64,000 nt of DNA from Trametopsis cervina (lineage: Eukaryota; Basidiomycota; Agaricomycetes; Polyporales; Irpicaceae). The DNA lies in NCBI GenBank assembly GCA_022385755.1, contig MU278348.1, positions 1,617,470 to 1,681,469 on the forward strand. Direction: 5' to 3'. Below the pieces are notes generated by a model. The model was not told the DNA's origin. It searched no databases and saw only the letters and a program-made list of their open reading frames with translations. Below are positions 22,443 through 33,000 of this stretch, in pieces. The translations under genes and the position numbers were made by a program. Position 1 is the first letter of the stretch. Each line of letters opens with the position of its first letter.

Positions 22443-23975
22443 TCAGTCGTCTTGTGGAGGGCCGAAGAGTACTCTCTTATAGAGTCCAAGGATAATGTCG
22501 TTTGCGGTGAGCGTAATGATCCTAGAAATACGTCAGCGCTGAATAACGATCTCATACGGATACAGGATGGACGCATACGTGTGAGGTGCTATACGCAAAA
22601 AGTGTGCAGTGGATCCTGATGAGGTTACATGGTTAGTCCAGTGGAATGATTCAGAGGCATCTTATCTACCTTTGTACCAGGCAAAAGGCCCCTCTGTTTT
22701 GAATGTCTTCCACAAACAGTCTATCGGGTTCTTGTACAGCACGCCGACGTGTTTCCCATTGATCACTTTTGTAGGTTGGTTATACATGCGCGTCAACGCC
22801 TACAGAAGACAATTCAGCGAGCGCATCAGAAGCGGAAGGAACGTTACACACTGTATCAGCGGGTTGCATGACCACAAGCTACGTTTACATGAGTAAAGTT
22901 ATAGCCAGAGGCCAGAGGTTTGTACGTACTACACACATCCCTGATACTGAGCTGCTTGCCAGGAAAGTCAGAATACTATCGGCCGGAAGAAGACCGCGCG
23001 ATGTGAGCTGGTTTTTCGTCCAGTTATACGTCGGTAGTTGTACTGATGAGCCCATAGCAGTTCGCAGTACGGCGGCGTCTACACCTCGAACGAGGCCGCG
23101 GGCACCTTCTGCCCGCCATATTGTCGAAATAGCATCCCAAGAACTCTTGTAATAATGTTGGTGTCCCACCGGTAATGCAGGTGAATACGCCTGGGCTTGG
23201 AGGTCAACAGTCTGGCAGCACGAGGCGCAATGTCACACGCATACCTGCATTCGCGCTTTGATTAGGAAAAGCGGGTTACCAAGTATTGCTGTTCACCGTG
23301 TAATGAGTACGTCCAATTGGCGGTTTATGTGGTAGGGCATACCTCCGATTGCACCACTACCCGCTCCAGCCATGATGGAAGTCAGTGGCATTTGGTCTTT
23401 CGGTGTCAAGCCAATGACACCATTAAGAGCGTGCCGAAATGGCTCATAGAAACCTGCAATGGGTTAGAAGACGGGAACCACCAGCGGAACCAAAGTACCA
23501 ACCTAACCTCGACCCATTCAACAGTATCTTCATGCAAGGTTTCACGCTCGTAGGTCAGAGTATGTTCCATAGAGCGACTGGGTGGTGCTTACTTGGTAAG
23601 CATACTGTAAGATAGTGAGTTGGTGTACGTTCAGAGCAAGAAACACATACGCACCGCGGGACCGAGACCTCGTTGCAACCCTCTTATCCCCTCGTTCTTC
23701 CACGTCTTGGACAGTACATCCAGGACGTTCTTGTAAACCTTTACACCGCCGTCCTTTGCCAGCTCACCCTGAAGTTGCATACGCGTCTTCGCGACATCAG
23801 GGATATTCGAAACCGTCACCTGTGTTATCAGGAAGGATACATCAGACCCCATTCATGTCAGAATCAACTTCGCGTGACGTACCGCAACACATGCTGCAAT
23901 ACCACCCAGCCCAAATCCCTCAGCGGTTGTCAGAGGCCGGGCTTTTCTTCTCGACGATGTTGCCTCTGTACTCAT
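22443..23975 (-). CDS. OAC1: Mitochondrial carrier, oxaloacetate/sulfate type
   Basis: Eleven exons: 23975-23883, 23819-23655, 23604-23593, 23527-23503, 23453-23343, 23288-23245, 23190-22933, 22878-22852, 22799-22670, 22615-22579, 22521-22443 (326 aa, frame intact). Three carrier repeats are seen with PDVAKTRMQ, GNPLFLIKARMQ and PADTALTRMYNQ. The degenerate second signature and GSSVQLPTYNWTK are as in OAC1. Family knowledge: inner-membrane import of oxaloacetate, sulfate and related anions. Exon 3 is only 12 nt (YAYQ) and exon 8 only 27 nt; both are needed for conserved sequence. Intron 3 uses an AAG acceptor. Confidence 0.88.
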
Positions 23976-24270
23976 TGTGGTAGGATGTAAACTCTTGGGA
24001 ATGAGTCAACAGCTGGCAGCCCGTCTACTGACCGCAATCCCAGACGGCATGCCGCGGGCATCGGGAGTCACGCTTTCACTTCGCGCCTCGTTGCGCGTGA
24101 TTGTCGCGTCTTACATCTGTTTCATTCTACCACCACGTCTGTTGGCTTACGTGCTGCTTGGAGCTCAACTACTGTATCATAACATCTGGATAAACCTCTA
24201 GCGCGTACTTCACTGTTTCTGAAGATCAGAGAAGCCGCAGGGCCACAACCGGAGTCTCCCCCAGGAAACC
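23976..24270. promoter_or_regulatory. Divergent promoter region OAC1/DCTN6
   Basis: 295 bp between divergent start codons with no coding sequence. Confidence 0.5.
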
Positions 24271-25023
24271 ATGTCGAAGTAAGTCGACACACGCTGTACC
24301 GATGCGCCTCTACGAACTTACCCAACGCAAGTCATCAGAGGGCGTGATAAGTTTACCATCCACTCGAAGGCAGTTGTGTGCCAGGATGTTGATCTGAAGG
24401 GAGACATAACTATCGGTGCAGGTGGGTGGCATTCTTTCGTAGCACGTTCTTGAATCTCTGAGTCATGCTTCTTCAGGTACTATTGTACACCCGAAGGCGA
24501 CGATATTTGCTGCCGTGGGTCCCATTGTCATTGGACAGGGATGCATAATCGAAGAGGGCGCGATTATAATAAACCGGTATGTCCTGGCCACCGCCGTGTA
24601 CATGAAACATTCTAACGCCTAAAGGTAAAGACACCGGGAGGTTATGCGGATAGGTGATGATAATTTGTTCGAGATCGGCTGCCGTACGTAAACCACGCCG
24701 CCATCTCGACTACAACGCTGAAGTACCAGGCAGGAGTGGAATGCCCATCCATCGGGAACTTCAACGCCTTTTGTACTCGCTCACGCGTTCACAATACCGT
24801 GCGCGTAACCTCGTACTGCGTCATAGGTGCCGGCTGTCTTGTCGTGCCTCTCGAAGAAGATGTACTCGATGAATATACGGTAGTATATGGACCCAGCGCC
24901 GACAAGCGAATATGGAGCGGCCGCGGGCGCGTACAAGAGGTCGATCTAAGACGAAAGCATGCAGAGTATCTGCGAGAAATGTTACCTAAGTTCAATAGGC
25001 TGCGGAGGGGGGATGGTGCTTAA
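24271..25023 (+). CDS. DCTN6: Dynactin subunit p27 (left-handed beta-helix)
   Basis: Five exons: 24271-24278, 24339-24421, 24477-24576, 24631-24683, 24734-25023 (177 aa, frame intact). The first coding exon is only 8 nt. Hexapeptide-repeat pattern ([42 protein letters not shown]) followed by [11 protein letters not shown] and [10 protein letters not shown] is typical of DCTN6. Family knowledge: part of the dynactin pointed-end complex that links dynein to cargo. Exon 4 uses an AAG acceptor. It converges on the desaturase gene with only about 70 bp between stops. Confidence 0.9.
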
Positions 25024-25095
25024 AGAAGCTACGTGTATCTACGACATTCGTAGCGTGTCTAATTCTATGAGTGGTGTTTGCAATATATGCATGTC

Positions 25096-26993
25096 CTACT
25101 CGATAACCAGCTTCCCGATAGCCATACTTCGCAAACGCGCTTTAGCTATTCGAGAATGGCTATTAATTCCTCCAGAGAACGCCCAAGTGGCCTCTTCGTG
25201 GCGCTGCAGCACGGCTTCCTGTGTCAGCTCTTGCTCAATATCCGGCCCTCGTTTCCGGAGTGAGTAGCGATGCAATAGACCTGCGCCTCCGGGCTAGGCA
25301 AAGGTTACGAGACGGATAAAATGTGGTGGATAAGTTCACTTACGTGTTCGAGAAGATATCCAGAAGCATCAATAATGTAATCCTCAATCGGTAAGATGGT
25401 GCGTGTCTCCTCCTTCATCAACTGATAAACGTCTGCAATGGATATGGTAGGGAGATCGCCATCTTCGTACGTCTGATCTCCGTGGCTGTGTCTCTTCTCA
25501 TCTGCCATGTGAGAAAGTGCGTCCACTAGGTCTTCATTTCGTGCACGCTGTAGACGACTTGCTAGACTAAGCTTGTACAACAACAGGATAATCCACTTAG
25601 AAGGATCCCAATCAAGCGGAGCAGGGCCGGAACGGAAGTCGTGAGGAAACGCATGCTAGATTGCGGTTTGTGTTAAACTCTAGAGTACGTCGCGTGAATA
25701 CTCACATGCTGCGTGTCTCAGTTAGAGATAGAATTGGTGATGCTGATCAGATACTTACAAAATTATGGTTGCCCTCCCCGCAGGTCAATAAAGCAAGGAC
25801 CTATGATGCCAGTGTTATGGTATGTACTATCTCCGGTGATTTATGGACATACCAGATTCGTTCTTGATGTATTTTCATCACTATAGGGTTGCAAACCGTC
25901 CCAGTGCGCTAATCTGTCGAGATTTGTAAAGGAAATATTTTGTGTCTGTGAGGGTGCACTCACGAATTGATAAGAAAGGTGCAATGCCACACTGAGAAGA
26001 GGGTCAAATTAGGCTCAAGAGGCAACGGGATGAAACACACCAGCGACCCTCACGACCAAACCTCCCCAGATGAATGCGCCGAGGGGATCCCTCCATAGCC
26101 ACCCCACCATCGTTGGAAACACGAAACTTGTGAAAATGGCTAGGGGAACTAGGGCCAGAATCAAACTCCAATCAACTGTGAGTAGACTAGAGGCACACAC
26201 CGTAATGGCGATGCTGCCATACAACAACTATGCGAAGTTAGGATCTTAGCAAACGAAGACAGGGAAGTATTAACCTGCATCTCGGTCTAGATCGGCTTTG
26301 TCGATGAGGCTCATCCTCTCGTATGTTGGTTTGAAAAATATCCATCCCATATGTGACCATAAAAGTCCTCGGGTCGCAGAGTATCTATTACGAAGGGTCA
26401 GCGATGCGAATACCGGCGCAAAGTTCACATACGGGTCGTGAATAGGATCGTCTGTGTACCGCTGACTTGTCGTGAGTACAGCGACGCAAGCTAGCGGACA
26501 GGATGGTGCGTACGTGATGAAGTCTATGCCGCAAGCACCTTGATGTATGGTTAGGGAACGGGGTTATGCGAGGAGCGATAGATACTCACCACCACTGTCC
26601 AATGTAGTCAATACTCAGCACGGCTGTCTGGACATTCAGTATGGAAGGACGTACCCTGATGGAACCTTGGAATGCGCTCGCTCCCAACAACGCCAAAACG
26701 ACTTTAGGCACTATTCTAATCTTGAAAGCTTTATGAGAGTGTAGCCGATGATACCCAATAGTGATGCTAATTTCAGACAGAATGAGCGCATATATGCAAA
26801 GAACGCACATCCGAACGCACCCAAAACATGCTGCCTGCCATAGTAAAAAAGCCAGAATTAATGTTGCACTGCGGGTTATACTATATGGATGGTAGAAGGC
26901 TCCAAGGAACGCCGCGATGTGAATTGTGACGAAGAGGATACCATTCGTCCACCAAATGGCACTTTTGGATGCTTGCCCCTGCGAGCTGGACAT
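25096..26993 (-). CDS. OLE1: Delta-9 acyl-CoA desaturase with C-terminal cytochrome b5 domain
   Basis: Fourteen exons: 26993-26821, 26766-26655, 26594-26590, 26538-26514, 26461-26433, 26384-26275, 26227-26201, 26148-26041, 25991-25964, 25913-25853, 25800-25759, 25708-25706, 25655-25344, 25293-25096 (410 aa, frame intact). The three histidine boxes are HRLHSH, HRLHH and HNFHH. They lie among four membrane-type hydrophobic segments. The tail has the b5 haem motif HPGG plus a second His in NSHSRIAK. Family knowledge: ER enzyme making oleoyl/palmitoleoyl-CoA. Exons 3 and 12 are 5 and 3 nt. The b5 loop after HPGG is about 20 residues longer than usual, or hides an unrecognised intron. Confidence 0.88.
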
Positions 26994-27431
26994 GGACCCC
27001 GGTGCAGTCTGGTGAATTATGGCCGGCGCTCAGGGAGCAGAGATGGTGGTAGGGGGAGAGCTTATAAAATCGTTCCATAGGTATTGACCAATTCTTAGCT
27101 CGACGTCGATGGAGACACTGGCCGAGAGAAGCTCGATCGCGCTCTTGAACTGCCAAATCGGGAACTACGTCAGATAGCGATCTGAGCACATCCCGAAGCA
27201 TGTGATCGAAGCTAACTCTAACTGGAACCAACGCTGAATCAACAGGCTGTTGACTTCGACTAACTTTGCACCACGTAAACATGTGAGTAAGAGATGTTAG
27301 ACATAACACTGCTGATTGAACGCTGAGTATTCTCACAGAGGTATACTCGTACGTGGTGGGTAACCCAGTTGTGAACATCGCAGAATGCTTCTCAGACCAA
27401 TCCCTCATCTTCGGTCAGACTGGTCTCAACA
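26994..27431. promoter_or_regulatory. Divergent promoter region OLE1/UNC-45-like gene
   Basis: 438 bp between divergent starts; no gene seen. Confidence 0.5.
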
Positions 27432-29546
27432 ATGTCTGAGGAGGAAGGGAATGACTTGAATGACCTTTTGCGACGGACACAAGATAAGAGCTGGTCTCCT
27501 CTTCCTGAACAACTCACCCTTCTCATCGATGCCTTTCTGCCGACTCGTCCCTCTCATTTGCGCTCGAAAGGACACGTGGTTTTGGCTGCTGTTTGTCAGC
27601 AACAAAAAGCAAATATATCACCGAAACTCGAACCTGATGCACAAGCAGAAAGCGTGGCCAGCGTGTTCACACCTTCTGTCTCTGCAAAGTTAGGAGACAC
27701 CGATGAAACCGCAGTTCTCAGTGGCTTGTCGTTTCTCACCGCGCTGTTCCAAGTTGATTGGAAGACCGCATCGTCCATACTGCAGCGGGATGGCATCGTA
27801 GAATGCGTAGCGGACGCTCTTGAGATATTCCCCCAATCGATCTTGGTTGCACGAGCTCTGGCGCAGCTCATCTCGCAGGCAGCTGGGCACAAACAAACCC
27901 GAGCCCTCATTCCATCACAGTGTGTCGAATGGTTGGAAGCCAAGTCCAGCCACTCTAACGATGATGAACTACGTGCAGCAGCAGCTGTTGCTCTCGTCAA
28001 ACTCTCCCGCGGGGCGGAGGCAGACGCTGCGTCTGTTCCAGGAGCCGAGAAAGCGGACAGGTCCTCAGCCGACGGTGAACTGGTGAAGCTCATGAAAGGT
28101 TTGGTGCTCTCTGGGCCGGCTGGGTCGTCCCTGAGCGACGCCGTGGAGGGGCTGGCATACCTGAGCGTGGATCCAGCGGTGAAAGACCAGCTCTCTAACG
28201 ACACGGAGTTCTTGACTACACTCTTCGCTGCAATACCGTCAAAAAAGCCGTCATCGTACTCAACGAAGACGGAAGAGACTGTCTCATCCCCTATCTACGG
28301 AATAGTAACCATTATCTCCAACCTATGCGCCTTTCGACCACGCCTATCCGAAGAGGAAACCAACATCGCAAAGCTCAAACGAATGGCGAATGCTTCCAAA
28401 GCAGCCGGATCCAAACATTCTAACGAGGAAAATCCATTAGATGACGATGAATGCGTAAAAGAACGGTGCAGAAGGTTAATAGGAGCTGGCGCTCTCAATA
28501 CGCTAACTTCCGCGGTCAAGATTACCGACAGTCGAGCAACCAGGCTTGCCATCGGGAAGGCTCTCCTCAGCATGGTCGAGGAACAGCAGAACAGAGGCAA
28601 GGTCTTGCAAGCCGGCGGCTCGAAGGCACTACTCACAATCATACATGCCATTCTCTCCGAATCTCCCAGCTCCTCCAAGTCCGAGAATCTGCCCTCACTG
28701 GATCGCGCAGATATCGACCCTATACAAGCACTGGCGAAACTATGTATCACAGCTTCCCCAGCACAGGTCTTTGGTCCGAATCAGGGAGCGTTATACGACG
28801 CAATCCGACCGCTGACGACGATGCTACTTCATCCTTCCTCCAATCTTTTGCAGCGTTTCGAAGCGATGATGGCGCTCACCAATCTTGCATCTCAGAGCGA
28901 AGATGCGGCTACCAAGATCGGAGCGTCGGAAGGCCTTCTCAACCGAGTTGAGCTGCTTATGCTCGAGGATCATAAACTTATACGCCGGGCTGCGACGGAG
29001 TTGATCTGTAATCTCGTTGGAGGAAGCGAGGAGGTATTCAACAGGTACGGTGGCGATAAGCAAGCAGGCTCAAAGTCGAAGATGCACGTTTTACTTGCTC
29101 TTTGTGATGTTGAAGACACACCAACGCGGACAGCAGCCTCCGGCGCCCTCGCCACCCTCACGTCTTCCCCAGATGCCTGTCACTTTCTGCTTGAAATTCA
29201 AAAGGAGAGAGGGAGAGCGTTACCTATCCTAGGGCAGTTGATTGACCCTGCTATACAGCCCAAAATCGTAGAGGTCGATGAAGATGAGGAGGTAGAAGAG
29301 GGCAGCCGATCTTTGGAGGCGGATCCAGGACTGGTACACCGGGGTGTTGCGTGTGTGCGGAATCTCCTCGTGGGAACAGACGTGAAAGCGCGAAAGGAAC
29401 TGGCCATCGCTTCGCAGGAGATTGGCCTAGCAGCTGCTCTAGTTCGGCTTTTCAGAGGAAGTGTGAACAACCCAAGTAATCCTGTAGCTCGTCTCGCTGC
29501 CGAAGCTCTCAAGGCAATCATGGAGACCGGAGTGTCGGTGGCATAG
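27432..29546 (+). CDS. UNC-45/Cro1/She4 family myosin chaperone
   Basis: Single-exon gene, 704 aa, almost entirely alpha-helical armadillo-type repeats. The length matches fungal Cro1 (about 700 aa) rather than animal UNC-45, since no TPR domain is present at the N-terminus. Motifs such as LRSKGHVVLAAVC and FEAMMALTNLASQSEDAATKI resemble the UNC-45/Cro1/She4 central and UCS regions. Family knowledge: UCS proteins fold and stabilise myosin motor domains (class I, II and V in fungi) and support endocytosis and cytokinesis. A class I myosin starts 507 bp downstream on the same strand. The absence of introns contrasts with the intron-rich neighbours. Confidence 0.85.
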   Translation: MSEEEGNDLNDLLRRTQDKSWSPLPEQLTLLIDAFLPTRPSHLRSKGHVVLAAVCQQQKANISPKLEPDAQAESVASVFTPSVSAKLGDTDETAVLSGLSFLTALFQVDWKTASSILQRDGIVECVADALEIFPQSILVARALAQLISQAAGHKQTRALIPSQCVEWLEAKSSHSNDDELRAAAAVALVKLSRGAEADAASVPGAEKADRSSADGELVKLMKGLVLSGPAGSSLSDAVEGLAYLSVDPAVKDQLSNDTEFLTTLFAAIPSKKPSSYSTKTEETVSSPIYGIVTIISNLCAFRPRLSEEETNIAKLKRMANASKAAGSKHSNEENPLDDDECVKERCRRLIGAGALNTLTSAVKITDSRATRLAIGKALLSMVEEQQNRGKVLQAGGSKALLTIIHAILSESPSSSKSENLPSLDRADIDPIQALAKLCITASPAQVFGPNQGALYDAIRPLTTMLLHPSSNLLQRFEAMMALTNLASQSEDAATKIGASEGLLNRVELLMLEDHKLIRRAATELICNLVGGSEEVFNRYGGDKQAGSKSKMHVLLALCDVEDTPTRTAASGALATLTSSPDACHFLLEIQKERGRALPILGQLIDPAIQPKIVEVDEDEEVEEGSRSLEADPGLVHRGVACVRNLLVGTDVKARKELAIASQEIGLAAALVRLFRGSVNNPSNPVARLAAEALKAIMETGVSVA

Positions 29547-30053
29547 CATCGGCGTGTTTTGCTGGTTGATTCGATGAACTAAATTAGTGTAGGGATATAA
29601 CAAAGTAGATGCATATGCTACCCACATGTCATATTCAGCTGCCTTTCCGTGTTGGTGAGGACAGTGTAGTCGCATACTAACCGTTCACTTGCTTGTCTTC
29701 ATATGACGCAACCGGGAGCTGCGGGCCGCAGCGCACTCAGGGCAGCCTGAGCAGTAACTGTGCGCGCCCACCAAGAATAGCGACCTTGTTTCCCAACAAC
29801 ATCACCTACGACGATAGTCGATTACCAGCATCCCTCTGTGCGTGTGCAATAGCTAACAGTCACTGAAGGATGCGTGTACTCATTGATCTGTCCACCTATC
29901 AGCCCCCTCCTCCATCATAAGGATCGCATCACATATCGGTGATCCCCTGCTACCTCGCGTCAAGAGCGCAGCCTGTTCATTCGAGCACATACTGGACCTT
30001 TGCTTAAGGCCAGACACACGATATTTTGTTGCTAACGCGAGAGAAAGCCCATC
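29547..30053. promoter_or_regulatory. Intergenic region before the myosin I gene
   Basis: About 0.5 kb with no gene seen; it presumably holds the 3' UTR of the chaperone and the promoter of the myosin. Confidence 0.5.
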
Positions 30054-33000
30054 ATGGTAGGTAATGATCACGAATACTCAGTGTCTGAGCCTGACTTCTC
30101 AATACACTATAGGCGATATCAAAGAAAGCGGGCAAGAAGGCGTCCGCCCCACCAAAGAAAGGTGGCGGAGCAACCAAGGTAGCCAAGGTATGTCGCACAC
30201 GCGCGTAGTCTGAGGGTCTCACCACTGACATGTAATCTGGGATATAGGCGGATTGGAAGGAGGGATTCAAGAAGAAGCAGGTCGGAGTGTCTGATATGAC
30301 GCTGCTCACCACCATCACAAACGAAAGCATCAACGAGAACCTGCAGAAGCGGTGGACAAACGGAGAGATATACACGTACATTGGTGGTGTGCTAATCTCT
30401 GTGAACCCATTCCGAGGTACGCGATCGCTCTCCTCCCGTGTTCGCTGATTCACCGCGGGTGGTTAAAGATCTGGGAATATATACCGACGAAGTCCTCCAA
30501 AGATATAAGGGCAAGAATCGTCTCGAGGTCCCTCCACACGTCTTCAGTATTGCTGAATCAGCGTACTACAATATGAACGCTTACAGTGAGAATCAGTGTG
30601 TCATCATCTCTGGAGAGTCCGGCGCTGGGAAGACAGAAGCTGCGAAGCGGATTATGCAATACATTGCGGCAGTGTCTGGTGGTCAGGACAGCAGTATCCA
30701 GGAGATTAAGGACATGGTACTTGCTACCAATCCTCTGCTGGAAAGCTTTGGCTGTGCCAAGACTTTGAGGAATAACAACTCAAGTCGACATGTGAGGTTT
30801 GCCGCTGTTGGGTCGAATAATTCCTCAACCGTCATGCATTTTGCAGGGAAAGTATCTGGAGATCATGTTCAACTCGCACGGAGAGCCGATTGGTGCCCAG
30901 ATCACCAACTACCTGTTGGAGAAGGGCCGAGTAGTTGGTCAAGTGGAGAACGAGAGGAACTTCCACATTTTCTACCAATTTACAAAGGCAGCCTCTCCCG
31001 AACAGCGAGGTAAAATCATGTTTCCGGACCTTGACATAGCTAACGTCATGGTCTGCTAGAGGCATACGGTCTGCAAGGCCCTGAGGCCTACGCTTACACC
31101 AGCATTAGTAACTGTCTTGACGTCGCTGGCATTGACGATGCAAAGGACTTTGATGAGACGATTGTGCGTACCATTCCTATCCAGTTATGCTGCCGAGAGC
31201 TGATGTACGTTTAGAGGGCAATGCAAATAATCGGCCTCAGCGATACGGAACAGAGCGATATATTCCGGATGCTTGCTGTGATCCTGTGGCTCGGTAATGT
31301 GCAATACTCTGAACAAGACGACGGCAACGCAGCTATCGCCGATTCGAGCGTTACAGAGTTCGCAGCATATCTTATGGAAGTAGAGCCTGCCTTGGTGGAC
31401 AAGTCTATGACTACGCGACATGTTGAGACTCAGCGCGGCGGACGTAGAGGATCGGTCTATGACGTGCCGTTGAACCCTGCTCAGGCCAGTTCTACGAGAG
31501 ATGCTCTAGCAAAGGCTATTTACAACAACTTGTTTGAGTGGATTGTTTCGAAGATCAACGTATCTATGAAGCCGCGTCAAGCCAGTGAACACTTGATTGG
31601 CATTCTGGTAAGCTTGAGTTAACGTTAATAACATTGCACGATGAACTGAATCTCCTGTACAGGATATCTTTGGTTTCGAAATCTTCGAGGTCTGTTTTGT
31701 GACGCTTTGCGTTGGCCTGGTCCAGCTATATGCTAAATTCGTTCACAACTAGGATAACTCCTTCGAACAGCTTTGCATCAACTACGTCAACGAGAAGTTG
31801 CAGCAGATTTTCATTGAGCTCACACTCAAAACTGAACAAGAAGAATATGTTCGCGAGCAGATTAAATGGACACCGATCAAGTACTTCAACAATAAGATTG
31901 TGTGCGATCTTATCGAGGAGAAGAGACCCCCCGGTATCTTTGCTGCCCTCAACGATGCGTGCGCTACCGCCCACGCTGACCCCACGGCTGCCGATAATAG
32001 TTTCATTCAACGTACCGCTGTTCTGTCATCAAATCCGCACTTCGACTCTCGTGGGTCACAGTTCTTGGTCAAGCATTACGCTGGTGATGTGATGTACAAC
32101 GTCGCTGGTATGACTGACAAGAACAAAGATCTGCTGTCCAAGGATCTCCTCGATCTTATTGGTACTAGTAGCAACCAGTTCTTGCAGGGCATCTTCCCTG
32201 ACCGACCGGATCCTAACAGCAAGAAACGTCCTCCAACAGCCGGTGACAGGATCAAGGTGCGCCTTCATAGTGCTGTTTGATCCATGCGAAGCAAACCCAC
32301 AATCTAGGCATCTGCTGGAGCTCTCGTTGAAAACCTCATGCGCGCGCAACCCTCCTACATTCGTACGATCAAGCCAAACCAGAACAGAAGCGGGACTGAA
32401 TATGACGACAAAGCCGTTCTGCATCAGATCAAGTACTTGGGTCTTCAAGAGAATATCCGCGTGCGACGTGCAGGATTCGCGTACAGGAACACCTTTGAGA
32501 AGATGGTGGAGCGATTTTATTTGCTTTCTCCAAACACTTCATATGCAGGAGAATATACTTGGTCAGGCGACTCGAAATCTGGATGCGAGAAAATTCTTAC
32601 AGACACTGGTATCGCGCGGGAGGAATGGCAAATGGGGACAACGAAGGCGTTCATTAAGAACCCGGAGACTGTGAGTAACTTGCTCTCCATCCTTGTTACT
32701 TTACTCATCTCTCTGCAGCTGTTCGCGTTAGAGACAATGCGAGATAGATACTGGCATAATATGGCTGGTCGTATCCAACGCGCTTGGCGCAACTACATGC
32801 GATACAAGCATGAATGTGCCAGACGGATACAACGCTTCTGGAAGAACAACAAAGAAGGGCTGGAATACGCTAAGGTCCGCGACTACGGCCATCAGATCCT
32901 AGCTGGACGAAAGGAAAGGCGAAGGTTTAGTCTGTTGGGCTCTAGACGTTTCATGGGAGACTACCTCGATATCAACGGAAAGAGTGCCTTTGGCTCAGAG

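Noticed and set aside
26173..26200. 25-nt intron candidate after HRHY in the desaturase gene
   Set aside because: It is too short; a 52-nt intron from the same donor to CCCTAG (26200-26149) gives the conserved HYVPLAIFTSF join.
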